In this document: positions 1-11,646 of the stretch, in pieces
Layout: every line of letters begins with the position of its first letter
Position numbering within the stretch: position 1 is the first letter of the stretch
From: Paratrimastix pyriformis
Taxonomy: Eukaryota; Preaxostyla; Paratrimastigidae
Reading direction: 5' to 3'
Assembly: GCA_027972325.1 (NCBI GenBank)
Contig: JAPMOS010000006.1
Location: 846,501-910,500, forward strand
DNA length: 64,000 nucleotides
Translations under genes and position numbers: made by a program
The notes under the pieces: model-generated
Seen by the model: the letters and a program-made list of their open reading frames with translations, nothing else
What the model was told of the DNA's origin: nothing
Databases searched by the model: none

Positions 1-355
1 AACGCGATGGCTCTGGTAGTACCTGACGGGGGACCACTTCAAGCGCGAGGAGGAGCTCGGCCCCGGCCAGGGCGGCATCGTCATGCGGGACGTCCGCCGC
101 CACTGCTGCTACCGGGACCGGGACGAGGCCGGCTGCACGAGTTCAGCGGGGTTTGCACCCACCTCGGCGGGCCGCTCTTCTGGAACGACATCGAGCAGAC
201 CTGGGACTGTCCCATCCACGGTCCGCCCCAGCATTTGCGGGCGCAAGGCACCACGCGATCTCCTCCTCTGCAGGGTCCCGCTTCGACCGCCTCGGGAGGT
301 TGTCAACGCTCCCGCCAACTGCAACCTCGAGCCCAGGGCCACCACGCGGCAGTAG
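1..355 (+). CDS. FAD-dependent oxidoreductase with C-terminal Rieske [2Fe-2S] domain (3' end only)
   Basis: Only the last ~95 codons are in the window. The Rieske cluster ligands are visible as CTHLGG (Cys-X-His) followed by the second half WDCPIHGSRF (Cys-X2-His), with a conserved WN just before it. In the family this domain follows a DAO-type FAD oxidoreductase, so the flavin part should lie left of base 1. An intron of about 63 bp (donor GTCCGC, acceptor CTGCAG, ends near 280) splits the second ligand box, and splicing restores HGSRFDRLG. The reading frame slips by one base at two places: before the CTHLGG box near 130-140, and after SRFDRLG near 295, where the end VVNAPANCNLEPR lies in another frame. 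Either the gene is decaying or the assembly has indel errors. Stop TAG at 353-355. The architecture is commonest in bacteria, so an origin by gene transfer is possible, but the intron makes contamination unlikely. Confidence 0.75.
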
Positions 356-493
356 GCTGGACCACCCCCCCCCCCCCCCCCCCCCCCAGACAGCGTGAGC
401 AGGGAAGTAATCATCTCTTCTCGAAGCGCGTTCAAAGCATCGGATGACGATCATGACTGGCCGACGTCGGGGCTTAGTTTGTCGCGGCGTGCA
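356..493. other. Tail-to-tail intergenic gap with C23 homopolymer
   Basis: Short gap between two converging genes. It holds a run of 23 C (365-387). No further gene or RNA signal is seen. Confidence 0.7.
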
Positions 494-2849
494 TCAAGTT
501 GCTCCAGCAGCAGCCGAAGCGACAAACTTCTGGGATTGGGTGGTGGTGGTCAGGGTGTACCCGACAACCGACCGGAGGGCATACTCGTATTGGAAGGGCA
601 TGTGAGCAGCAAAGGCGCTGCGTTCCAGGAGGAGCTCAGCAAAGAACCTCCGATCCACCAACGAGGCAACATGCAAGCAATTTGCCACTTCCGAGTGGAT
701 CACCGGGAGGCTGGTGCACCCAATGGCACCGGAGACTCCCGCGAATGGTCGGTCACAGGATCCTGCGGTGCCTCCTGTGATCGCCTGGACGAAGGAGGCT
801 GGGAGTGGGCGCTTTTCTGTCTTCGAAGCCCAGGCGGGAGAGACCGCCTCGTCATCACCCAGAGGCTTCGGAGGTTGTCGGGGTTGTACGGAAGGAGTCT
901 TGGGAGAGAGGCGGGGGAGTGAGCCAAGGACGGCAGACTGGTGCGGCGACGTGGGTTGAGGCAAGACCGAGAGAACTGGGGCATCAATCGGGCAAGTGGG
1001 GGAGAATACGAGACGTGGCCGAGGAGACAACGCGTTCGTGCTCTTCGGGATTGGTGGCGAATTGGCAAGCAGGAGATTTAGGCACTCAGGTGGCGTCGCC
1101 TCATCCGTTTCTTGGGGAGGCGAGCAGGGCCGGGGTTCTGGGGCAACGGCTTGCACCCGATACGCAGGGGAACAGAGGGCAGGTGAGGAGTAGTGGTGGG
1201 CGAGCTGAACCGGGACAGAACCGCAAAGTGGATAGACGGTGCTGCGGAAGGTGGGGCAAGAGCTTGACGACTGGGGGGTGACAACCGTCCCGGGGATGCC
1301 CTCGTACGAGAACGAAGCAGGCTGTCGCAAGCCGAGTGGACTCTCTTCCGCAAGCGATTCGAGGTGGATGACAAGACCCGGGAGGTAAAGCTTGCGTGCT
1401 TCTTTTGTGGGCGGGAGAGGCGCGCGCCCCTTGGGGGAGAGCAATGACGAAGAGGGATTCACGGCTGGAAACGACTGAGAAGCAGCGCTCGCGGCGGCCA
1501 ACTTCTGGGCTGAAGAAGTGCGCGGAGTGCCGAAGAAGCATTGGATGAATTCATTCACCCGGGCGAATGGGCTGCTGTAAGGCACCGTGTTTTCGCGGAC
1601 GAATGATGCCACATCTTGGACCGTGCCGATGCAGAGCCGAGGCACAATGTCCTGAAACCAAAACAATTGTCGCCGAGGGGGGGTCAAGCAGACCTTCTCG
1701 AAGACGAATGTGCGGCACCACGGCGCAAGGGCGCGCGCCAAGCGCAAGCTGGTCACGGGCGGACATCCATAAGCAAAACCATGGAGCTCGATCCCTGCCA
1801 TCGTGCATGGCTCCACAAGAAGGGCGGTCAAAAGTGAGGACACGCCGCCTCCCAACGAATGCCCCGTTATGTGAACACGGCGGTAGCCTGTTTTTCGGAC
1901 GGCATCAAGAATCATCGGGAAAAATTCCTTCTGCATAAACAAGGCACTACACCAGATTCAAAAAAGCATGCAGGGGACTTGGGACAGACCTGTTGTACAT
2001 GCCCTGGTGCACCAGCCCGTGGACCACCCGAAACGTGGGTGTCCCTGATATTGCCGAGGACTCACCGGTAAAGGACTTGGATGCACCGGCCACTGTGATG
2101 ACAGGGTCTTGGCAAGGGGGAAATGGAACCAACACCTCCTCCTCGTCGTCGTCGTGGTCTCCGAGGGTGTCCACCGGAAACCGCAAGTCCACAGCATGAT
2201 ACGCACAACACAGATCCGTTAGAGTGTCGCACAGGGACATTGTCCCACTAAATTTGAGCCCATAGTGAACAACGAGGCAAATTGTCGGGGCCAGACCGAA
2301 TCGAAAAGACCACCGCTTCCAGAGTGTGGTCCACCGCCAGATAGGCGCCACGGCGAGCCTGTATGCCGCTCTTCGAAAAATTTGACCAAATTAAGTCGCG
2401 AGGATGGAGTCCCGTGTGTTTCAAGACTGCCTCTCGATCGAGCGTTTCCGGGTGCATGGTAATATAGCGGAGCACATGGCATGCCGTCCGAACGATAGAA
2501 TTGCGCATGCCTGTGAAAAAATATAGATACTAAAAAAAATGTAGGAGACGATGAATGAGGAACAGACGGGCCAGCCCATCGCAGCACTCGATGCTTGCGC
2601 CATGCGCAAATCGATTGCAAGCTGCTCTTTTCCAAGGAGTGCCGGTACGAGCTCGTGTGGTGTCGTTTCTGGCATATCCCTGATTTTGGAAGGGGTTGCC
2701 AGTGCTCGTGAAAAATGGAGAAGAGAGCAGAGGCCATTGAAAACAAGCAAAGTTTTGATATCTGTCTTCAATGCGAACAATATCTGGTAGATATCCAACA
2801 AATTGCGTGCCTTCAGAAGCTTGAGCAGCTTATATAGGACTGCGGCCAC
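494..2849 (-). CDS. Class 3 lipase of the sn1-specific diacylglycerol lipase type
   Basis: Predicted to hydrolyse acyl chains of diacylglycerol or related lipids. The catalytic triad can be read: Ser in GHSLGGG, Asp in DIVPRL, and His in the C-terminal HMPFQYEYAL (DAGL HxP motif). IRGTMS and LTDL before the nucleophile and LYLPGLVIHL after it are also DAGL hallmarks. Four introns restore the domain: 2530-2567, 2248-2296, 1947-1989 and 1652-1693. All begin GTCTG and end TAG or CAG. Splicing at 2248-2296 joins VVFSIR to GTMSLCDTLTDL exactly. A Pro/Ser-rich stretch of about 200 residues lies between the Asp and His boxes. There is no block of four membrane segments as in animal DAGLs, so this is a short form. 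Start ATG at 2849 leaves 91 bp to the upstream gene on the same strand. Confidence 0.85.
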
Positions 2850-2940
2850 TTTTCGAGGTTGAAGATTTGATTTTTCAAGCGAGTGCCGGACGTCATCTTT
2901 TCACCGGGTGAATGGCACAAAGCGAACCAAAAGCACGCGC
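2850..2940. other. Intergenic gap between tandem minus-strand genes
   Basis: A 91-bp spacer that must hold the lipase promoter and the 3' end of the remodeller gene. It is AT-richer than the genes around it; no TATA box or other motif was recognised. Confidence 0.5.
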
Positions 2941-5900
2941 TTACTTCGGTTCTTTCTCCTGGGTCTCTGGGGTCTCATGGGGGCTGGCGATGGCTCTGCA
3001 TGGGTGAGAGGCCATGTGGGCAATGTAGTCGTAGTTCCGCGGCTTGGCAAAACCCAATTGATCGAATGGGTGCCACTCCTCGACCGTCTCGAAGTCCTCC
3101 CCCAAGCACGAGTGGCAAAATGCGGCCATGCAGCCCACACAGCGAAAAAGGAGTCCACCGGCAGCAGAGCAGTTGCGTGAGCACTAGAAGCCAACCGACA
3201 AGAATGATGAGTTGGATATAAAGCAGCGGCAGGCCTTGCAGCAGGAGTGCTGAGAGCAACGCCAGCCAAACTTGCCCGCTCCTGTGCCGGCGAAGCCGTC
3301 GTGCTGGAGGACGCACTCGTAGTGGGCTGCCCGGGGACATTGACCGCAGTACATGGCCGGCTCCGAGCAGACAGCGGGCGATTCGTCGGTCTGGTCCTCT
3401 GCTGCTCCGTTGTGGGGCTCTGACACGGTTGCAGTGGCAGATTCGCTTGCGGCGCATGTCCGGCGTGTGCGTGAGGATTCACGACGTGACGTTGGACGCG
3501 AAGGGGTGGGCGTGGCGGCCTTCTCGCGGCGCAACTCGTCCTTTCGCTGGTGGAGGATCCGAAGGTGATGGAGCACAAGAGCCGCCGGCATGGAACCCTT
3601 CAGGCGCTGCTTGGCGGCCGAGCTCACAGTGCCCCCGACAATGGCCGACACGCGAGCCTAGAGCCAAAGCCAGAAAATCAAGAGGCTCTCGGGGTCTGGC
3701 ATGCAGACCTGGTCCTCAACCGGGCACTCGGCCAGAGCCTGGAGCGCCCGGGCGCCGCCAGTGGCGAGGGCGCGAGCCATTTGGCGGAGAACCTTGGAGC
3801 GTTCCTCCGAGACTGTGGCCAGCCCGCAGAAGCAGCAGGATCCCTCATGTCGGTATGGTGGCTGCCGGGTTCGGCTGTAGGCCGGCGTGGCGGAGGACTC
3901 TGTCCCCCGAGCGCGGGCAGGCAAGGAGCCCGCTGCAGAGGTCGTTGTGGCCGCGGCAGAATTCTTGGTTTTGCCGGCACTCTTCTTGGCCTTGCCGGTG
4001 CTGGGAGCGTCGGGGACCGGTCGGCGGCCAGTGGCAGCCGCGGCGATGCGATCGGCTTGCTCCTGCTCGAGCGACCATCTGCTCACGTTGATGACGCCCA
4101 CTCCGCGTGTATGCGAGTCGACGGCCACGACAGTGGCTTTGACAGCACGCTTTTTGTGAGTCTGAGCCAACTCGCGCACCCTGCAGAATGACAATGCGAA
4201 AATGAGCGGAAAAAGAACACGATGAACGGAGTTGTTTCTCGGAGTTTTTTGATCTGGTGGTGGTGGTGGGGGGGGGGGGGGGGGGGGTGGACAAACCAGT
4301 CGGAGGCCATGTCCCGGAAGAAGGCCTTGCCTGTCTTCTTCTGGTAGCTGATCCCCTGGAAGGTGTGCAAGTCGGGCAGAGGAGGTGCCGGGGGCAGCCT
4401 GAGCAATGCACCGCCGGCGGGGGTGCCTCCAAGGGTCGGGACTTGGCCACCCTGGATAAGGGCATCGTGACGAGCCGACTGATCAAGCAATTGGTCCAGA
4501 TCCTGGTCGGGGGCCCACTCCATCAAACGACCCACCTGGGGTTGCTCAGGGGCAATTTCCAGTGGTGCTCCATTTGAGGACTCTTGACCTGCCGCTTGGC
4601 CCGGGGTCTGGCCTGCAGGTTGGTCAAAGAGAGCCGCTGCCCCGAAGGTGACGATGTCGCGGAGGAGGGCCGTCGATGCCCGCAAGGAGCGCCGCTCAGG
4701 GGCCGACAGAGGCGGCAGAGGGCGCACAGGCTGCGTGGTTGCTGGCATCTCTGGGACGGCTGAACTGAGCCCCGGTGAGGCGGGGGCGGGGAGTGTGATC
4801 GGGGCTGGCACGAGGGCCTCGCCAGGAGTGGATGTTTGGGAAGCAAGGCTGGGGGCAGGACTGGGGCAGGGGTCGACGCCATCCGGCAAGGGGGCCACCT
4901 CCCCCACGAGCAACTCGGCCCCTTGTGTCAGTTCGGTCATGGCCGCCATTCCTCCCGAAGCGGCCCGTGCAGCAGCAGCGGCCGCCCCTCTGCGACTTCG
5001 GGATGGGGGGCGGGTCTCGATGTCACCGTCCTCACCCAGAGCGGGCGCCTCCTCGGAGCCGTCGTCCTGGAGCACATCTCGAGCCAGCAGTCGCTTCCGA
5101 TCGGCCACGTGAAGGATGCGCTCCTGGATGAAGCCAAAACAACAACGGAAATGATCGCGTGGAGGGAGCCAGAGGAAGGTGAGAGATATTTCGGGCAGGC
5201 AGAGAAAAGACCTCGACAGTCCCCTGCGTGACCAGCCGGTAGACCGTGACTGGCCGGGTCTGACCGATGCGATGGGCGCGGTCTTGTGCCTGTTTGTGGG
5301 GCAATCCCATCGGATCCCATGAGAAGAGCACGTTGCCGTCTCTCACTTCCTCCGCCCCCGTCTGCCCCACTCTTCCCGGTCTGCCCACACACAACCTGGA
5401 CGGACCTGCAGGTCGACCTGGGGGTTCCAGTCGGAGTCGTACATGATGACCGTATCGGCCGCCTGCAGGTTCAGGCCCACACCACCCGCTCGGGTGGTGA
5501 TCATGTAGAGGAAGAAGTCCTGCTTGGTGAAGCGGGCAATTTCGTAGGCCCGACGGGCGATGGGGGTGCTCCCGTCCAGCCGCAGGTAGCGGTATTTCCG
5601 CATGGCGCAGTAGTCCTCCAGAATGTTGAGCACACGTGTGAACTGGCATGGGAAAGGCGAAATTGAAGATTGAAGTGATGGGGAGGCGGGGATGGACCTG
5701 GGAATAGAGGAGGCACTTGTGACCCTCAGCCTTGAGCCGGGCGAGGAGCTTGTCCAAAACGAGAAGTTTGCCGGATGCCTCCACGAGATGTTCCCCGGCG
5801 ACGAGGGGCTCCGGCTCAGCACCCGGGAACAGATACGGGTGGTTGCAAACCTTCCGCTGCACCAACGAACAGATCAATGCCTCGGCGGTGAGCAAAGGAC

Positions 5901-8900
5901 GGGCAGGCAGAATGGGAGGCAAAAAGAAGGCAAGGAAACGAACCAACTGCATGAGGAGGTTTGTCAACTTGAGCGCCGTCTGCTTGGGGACTGTTTCCTG
6001 GGTTCCCATACCGATCACCTCGCGGTCCCCAGCCGCCAACCCGGGTGTCCGGCAGCCACGTCCGCGGCCACGGCCTCCGCGGCCACGGCCACGGCCACGG
6101 CCACGGCCGCCTCTGCCACGGCCCCGTGGGCCCTCGTTCCGCAGACGCTTCGTGACCTGCTCGACATCTTCGTCCTCTTCGGCGCCAACCTTGCCCTCAT
6201 CCTTGACCTCATCTCCATCGGTGAGCTCCTCGTCACTGGCACGCCGAGGGGCCTCTTCGTCCTCCTCGGTGCGCCCTTCGCCCTCCTCCACAGACTCGCT
6301 GCCCGCATCGCTGTGGTCCTCCTCGTCGTGCTGGCCCTCATCCGCTTCACTACTGGCTGATCCGCCTTCCTTGTGGAGTACCTTGGCGAGCTCACTCTCA
6401 CTGGCCGTCTGCTCGTCCTCGTCGCTGTCGTTGCCTGGTCCTGTCCGTCGCCGGTGGCGGCAGGTCTCGTCGTCGTCATCTTCACCCTCGTCGTCCTCGT
6501 CGTGCTGGTGTCCTTCGGCCAGTGACCCCGAGGGGGGTTGGCCGGCCGGAGGGGAGCGCGTCCTCTTGGGGCGAGGTGGAGCAGCTCGCTCCTCCGCAGC
6601 CGAGACGGGCGTCGACGACTCGTGTTCATCATCCAGTTGCACGCGCACTCGAGGCTCCAGTGCCGCATCCGCGGCCTCACCCACCGGAGCAGAAGTCGGG
6701 GATGGGCTGGCAGGAGACGGTTCCGAACCAGCTGGGGTCGGTGGCGGGGGTGCCGCAGCTCCGAAGGTAAGAAGACCCGCCTGTTCCTCGAGGAGGCGCC
6801 GGTAGAAGAAGCGCTGCATCGGGCTCAGAGGCGCGAAGAGGCGCACCTCCCGCTTGGGGGGCAGCTGGAGCACGTCTTGCTTGAGACGGCGCAGCATCAG
6901 TGGCTGGAGCAGTGTGTGAGCCCCCTCAATCAGATCCACAGAGGCAGCGACTGGTGCCGGCGTGGCCGGAGGTGGAGTGGTGGGGGGATGGGGGACAAAG
7001 CAAAGCCCCTCGCCGGTCGCAGCCAGGGCGACAGGGACATCGACTTGCGAGCCCGCCGAGCTCTGGATTGGCGTGGAAGGCAGATGGGTGGGCTGGAGGC
7101 TGGGGGAGGGACCCAGTGATGGGCTGGCCTCCTCGGCGACGAGAACGGGACCAGGAGTCGAGACGGGCGTAGCAGCCACAGCAGCGAAGGGGGCCGGTGT
7201 GGGCGGGGCCGGTTGGGTGTACAACGACCCAAAGGGCGAGGCTGTTGGGACCGGGGCTGGCGTGGCAGCGGGGGGTGGAGGTGTGGAGGTCCCCGGATGG
7301 TGCTGGTCGAAGAGAGACGAGCTCGTGAAAACCTCCGGGTAGAGGAAGTTGAGCAAGGCCCACAGCTCATGCAGGTTATTCTGCAAAGGTGTCCCTGGAG
7401 GCGAGAACGGAGACGGAGACATCCGAGGCGGGATGAGAAACAGGTGTTGGCGGGTACCTCCCGGCACAGCAGCAAGACCACATGCTCACAGACCGGTGAG
7501 AAGGAGGCGGCCGGAGGCCTTGAGACGACGCACGGCCTGTCCAACCAGGGAACGCTCGTTTTTGATGCGCTGGGCCTCGTCAAGAACCACATAGTGCCAG
7601 CGGAATGCGACCGCGAAAAGGTGCTGCTCGGCCACGAGCATCTCGTATGTCGTCAGCATCACATCAAACAGTCGCCGCCCGCTGCGCCGGGCGATGGCCT
7701 GCTCAGCCGCGGCGAGCTTGGTCTCGCCATCGGGTTGATCGACCTCGGGAAGCGATGCGGCCGGGCCGCGACCCACCAGCGCCAGAAGGTCGCTTTCCAG
7801 AGCTGGCATCTCCAGGGCCTGTGGGCACTCCTCCTCCTGTGCTGGAGTTGCCTCAGGGACTTCTTCCGGATTCGGCAAGGCGTCATGATCGTCCCCAGCA
7901 CCGGAAGCAGCAGCGACAGGATGGGCCCGGGATTTGCGGGGTCGGATCCAGGGTGGCAGCACTGTGGCCCGTTTGCGGAGGACATGATTGGTGGCCGGAG
8001 TCGAAGTAGCGGGTGGGGTGGAAAGTGCGGGGGGTGGTGTGCCCTCCACGGCCATCGCCTCAGCGCCGCTCAGGGGGGTCGCGGGAAGCGTGGCAGACGG
8101 TTGGGTCGACGGGGGAGGCGAGAGGGCTGGAGTAGCCGGGGCTGGGGTGGCGCCCCGAATGCGGCGGGTTGAGGGCTTCTTTGCAGCGACACGCTTTGGA
8201 GCAGCCTCAAGGGCGCCCCCCAGAACTGCCTGTTTGATGCGGGTCCGCTCCGCAGCGGGCCCGTGGAAAGTGAGGACCCGAAGATCGGGGCACCACCGTT
8301 GCAGCTCGTCCCGCCAGGCGGGTAGGACCGAGAGGGGACAGACCACCAGGCTCGGGAGCCCGAAGGTGCTCCGCAACCGGGTCAGGAGGTCTGCGGGGGC
8401 CAAGCCAATGGGCAAGAGCATCGCCCGCAGAGTATCCCCCAGAGGTAACAGGGGAGGTGGAGGAGGCAGAGGAGCCACTGGCGGTTGGGATCGTTTTGCT
8501 CTCCCACGACCCCGACCGCGTTGGTGTTCAGGGGGAGGCAAACATCCCGCTCGTTGCGACTGCGGCGGCTGAAGGGGGACGGCCGTGTGGATGAGGCGCG
8601 GGTCAAGGACGCCAAGGAAGGCCAGCAGTGCGAAATACTCGTCCAGCAGGCGGGCAGGGGCCTCGTGGGCCAGGTAGCCTAGCATGGCGATCACCTGGAT
8701 GGTCTTGCCCAGTCCCATCTCGTCAGCCAGGATGGCGCCGCTCCCGGTCCGGTCCATCTCCACCAACCAGCGGAGACCTTGCATCTGATAGGGGCGCATC
8801 GATCCCCCAGCAAGATACGCCGGCTGAATGGCCAGGAGTCCGGCGGTTGTTGTTATTGTTGCTGATGTTGTTGGGTGGCTTGGACAGGCGGGTTCGCTTT

Positions 8901-9529
8901 CGGTCACCGTGTTCACTTCGGCGGCGGGTGATTCTGGGCGGGTGGGTGGCGCCGCTGTTGGTGCCGCAGCAGGGTGAGCACATTGTGTGACCCCCGCGCT
9001 GGATTCTATCGTCGTGGAGGACGCTGGAGTCTGCTGATCGCTCGCAGCACAGGGGAAGAGCGATTGGGGAGGCAGGCTCCGGGCAGCCCAGGCCGCCTCG
9101 ACGAGGCGCTCCAGAGGCAGATTGATCGGGCCTTGGGGAGCGGAGGCCTGCTCGTTCGCACAAGCAACCTGCCCCCTGCGGCTCCGAGGTGGTGGGGCCG
9201 GTGGCGTGGCTGTCGGCTCGGGGACTGGAGTGGGGAGACGCGAGGAAAGCTCCACTGTTGCGGTGGCAGGTCCAGGTGGGGCAGGGCGGGGGCCCGAGGG
9301 AGTCGTTGGCGGGGCGGGCGGCTTGGAAGGGGTGCTGCGGGCCCCGGGATGATGAGATTGAGCGGGAGTGGGTGGTGGTGACGGCGAAGAGGCAGCCTTT
9401 GGGGGTGGAGCCTTTTTCCGAGGAGCTTCTTTCTTGTCTTTCCCTTTGGCTTTGCTGGTCTCCTTCCCGCTCGACTCTTCATCGCCCGAAGAATCGGAGT
9501 CGTCATTGCTGGCGTCATCCTTGCTATCC

Positions 9530-9571
<42 letters not shown>

Positions 9572-11623
9572 CTCCTGGCTTCGTCGCTGTCGTTCTTCTT
9601 TTCGTCGTCTGAAACCGGGGGCCGTTTCGTGGTGGCACATTTGGCGGTGGGGGTGGCCTTCTTGGGCGACGAAGCGGGGGGCTTGGCTGATGAAACCCTG
9701 GGACGACCAGGTGCTGGGCTGGCCAACGGGCGGGTCGCACGGGTCGTCCGGGAGTTCTTCGGGATCCCGGGTTGCGCGAGCGTGGATGAGGGGGTGGAGT
9801 TTTTGCCACTGGCGGGAGTGGTTGATCCGAAGGCAGGAGCCGCGGCTGCTGGGGTGGCTGTCTTGGGCGGTTCTGGCTTTGTTGGTCCCGAGGTGGAGTC
9901 CTGGTGGCGATCTCGAGGCGGTATGGGCGGCAGGACCACTGAGGCGGCGGTTGGAAGGGGCACGGGCAGGTAGTGGACGACGGGACGACTCCGAGGCGGA
10001 GGCGCTGAGGAGGAGCGGGGCCGGATGTTGACGATGGGCAACTGGGTATCTGCCGCGGGGTGCAAGGGAATTGGCGAGGCGGCTGGTTTGACAGCGCTCA
10101 TCATCAGCGGCTTGGCGGCAGGCCCCTTGTTCGAGGTTTTGGGTTTGAGCGTGACCTCGGGCTCATCGTGGATATGAGCGTTGAATGTCCGCACCAGATG
10201 TGCTGCCAGGACAGCCTGAATGGCCACTTCCATGGCCTCGTCTGGGGTGGGCGGGGCCGAACTGCCCTGCGGACCCCGGATGGCTGCCTGCCAACAAGCG
10301 GAGATGGTGGCTCCATCCCAGCCGGCCTTGGCGCAGACTTCGGCAAAGAGAGGACCTTCGGGGTCCCGCTCTTCGACCCGTGGAAGGAAGGTGCCGAGAT
10401 TGGTCCAGTGGGCACGCATCCAAAGCAACCGTCGGAGACTGGTCTGCCGCTGCGCAAACACCGTCAGAGCTTGCTGCAGACGCACCAGTGCCCATCGCTG
10501 AGGTTGGCTGAGGGAAGGCTGGCTGGAGCGGGGTCCCTGTGCCTGAGGGCCCGTGGTGCGAGGAGCTGGTGCGGTGCTTGCTCCTGCCGGAGGAGGCTCC
10601 GGCGTGACACCGGGGGTCGCTGTAGCAGCACGCAGCTCTGGCGGAAGAGCCGAAGAAGCGACTTCGATGAGGTTGCGTTGGGCCTCAGGCGGCAACGAGC
10701 GGACATAGGCCAAGGCGTTGGCAAGGTCGCCTGGTTCGTGTGCCCCGATTCCCGTCGCAAAAAGATCGGGGTTGGGAAGTCCCGCAACAGAGTCGAAAAC
10801 GGGTGCTGCAGGAGCTGTGCTTCCCACCGGGGGAACGGGAGCATTCTCGTCGTCGTCGTCCATGATGACACGGCTCTTGGCTACTTGCTGCTGCCGGGCT
10901 GCAGCCTGCGAGTAGTTTTGGGAATGACGATGAGCTTGGAAGCGGGCGGGCGAGCGGGCGAGCGGGGAGCGGGCGAGCGGGGAGCGGGCGAGCGGGGAGC
11001 GGGCGAGCGGGGAGCGGGCGAGCGGGGAGCGGGCGAGCGGGGAGCGGGCGGGACTGTCGAGTCAGACGGACCTGAACGACGCACACGGGACACGACCAAT
11101 ACCCATCAGGGATGAGCTCGGTACCCAGTTTGAGGCAATGAAGGTGCCATGAGCGCGGGCACGAGTCGCAACAAACCAACTAAGAAAATACGAAGTCGAC
11201 TTGGCGCATGACGCATGCACGGACCTCGCCCTCTTCTTTACAAACTGCGCAGAACTCGTCGTTTTTCGAGGCATTCTTCAGGACACGTTTTCTACTGGGA
11301 ATTTTTTTACAGAGTGGGCAGCAGTAGTGGTCGATCAGCCGGGCTATACAAAAGGGCGATAAGGGAAAACAGGAGGAGGGTTCGGTGAACCTTCGTCTGG
11401 GGTGAGCTGGACACATCTGCCATGGAACCTGAAGATGTAACAGTGTCAGGTCAGTGCCAAGGGATAGAGTACTTACAAACCAGTCGAGGCAGAAGTCGCA
11501 TTGCACCATGAAGTCCCCATCAACAAACGGCTTTCTGCAAATACAATAGACTGGAACATCAGGTTCTTTTTGCTTCTCCTCTTCTTTCTTCTGAAGGAGA
11601 CGGGCTTTTGACCCCTTCCCCAT
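2941..11623 (-). CDS. PHD-SNF2 chromatin remodelling ATPase (ISWI-like helicase core) with C-terminal zinc finger
   Basis: ATP-driven nucleosome remodeller. The N-terminus has two PHD fingers: [23 protein letters not shown] and [23 protein letters not shown]. The SNF2 motifs follow: [10 protein letters not shown] (Walker A, near 8715), a Walker B reading LDEAQRIKN (DEAQ, not the usual DEAH), [47 protein letters not shown] and [12 protein letters not shown]. The C-terminus carries a Cys/His finger with [24 protein letters not shown] and [14 protein letters not shown]. Introns placed: 11429-11480, 11344-11400, 11180-11224, 10916-11071, 7395-7493, 5857-5943, 5643-5697, 5290-5405 and 5124-5211; more exist in 3000-5000. 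Long Pro/Ala-rich and Glu/Asp-rich inserts, plus an RGRGRG stretch (near 6060-6120), interrupt the ATPase core. No HAND-SANT-SLIDE domain was seen. Start chosen at [13 protein letters not shown]; stop TAA at 2941-2943. Confidence 0.88.
4268..4287. repeat. G20 run beginning at a splice donor
   Basis: On the minus strand the exon ends at SDWF and the next bases are GTCCAC followed by a run of C, so the homopolymer starts inside the donor site of an intron of the remodeller gene. Confidence 0.75.
10941..11051. repeat. 15-bp tandem repeat in remodeller intron
   Basis: About seven copies of a unit like GAGCGGGGAGCGGGC fill intron 10916-11071, which sits between the second PHD finger and the long linker. 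Confidence 0.9.
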
Positions 11624-11646
11624 CACGGACGCAGGGCTTCCTGCAA
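11624..11646. promoter_or_regulatory. 23-bp head-to-head intergenic region
   Basis: Between ATG of the remodeller (minus, 11623) and the likely ATG of DPH1 (plus, 11647). Both promoters must overlap each other or lie in transcribed sequence. No TATA-like motif was recognised. Confidence 0.55.

Noticed and set aside
1-355. Bacterial contamination at the left end
   Set aside because: The Rieske domain is bacterial in type, but an intron with the local donor GTCCGC and acceptor CTGCAG splits it, and the sequence runs on into eukaryotic genes.
2500-2540. A 20-nt intron (GTATCT to CACAG) in the lipase gene
   Set aside because: A 38-nt intron (2530-2567) with donor GTCTGT, as in the other introns of the gene, keeps the frame and gives the more natural join WPYLYFFTGMRN.
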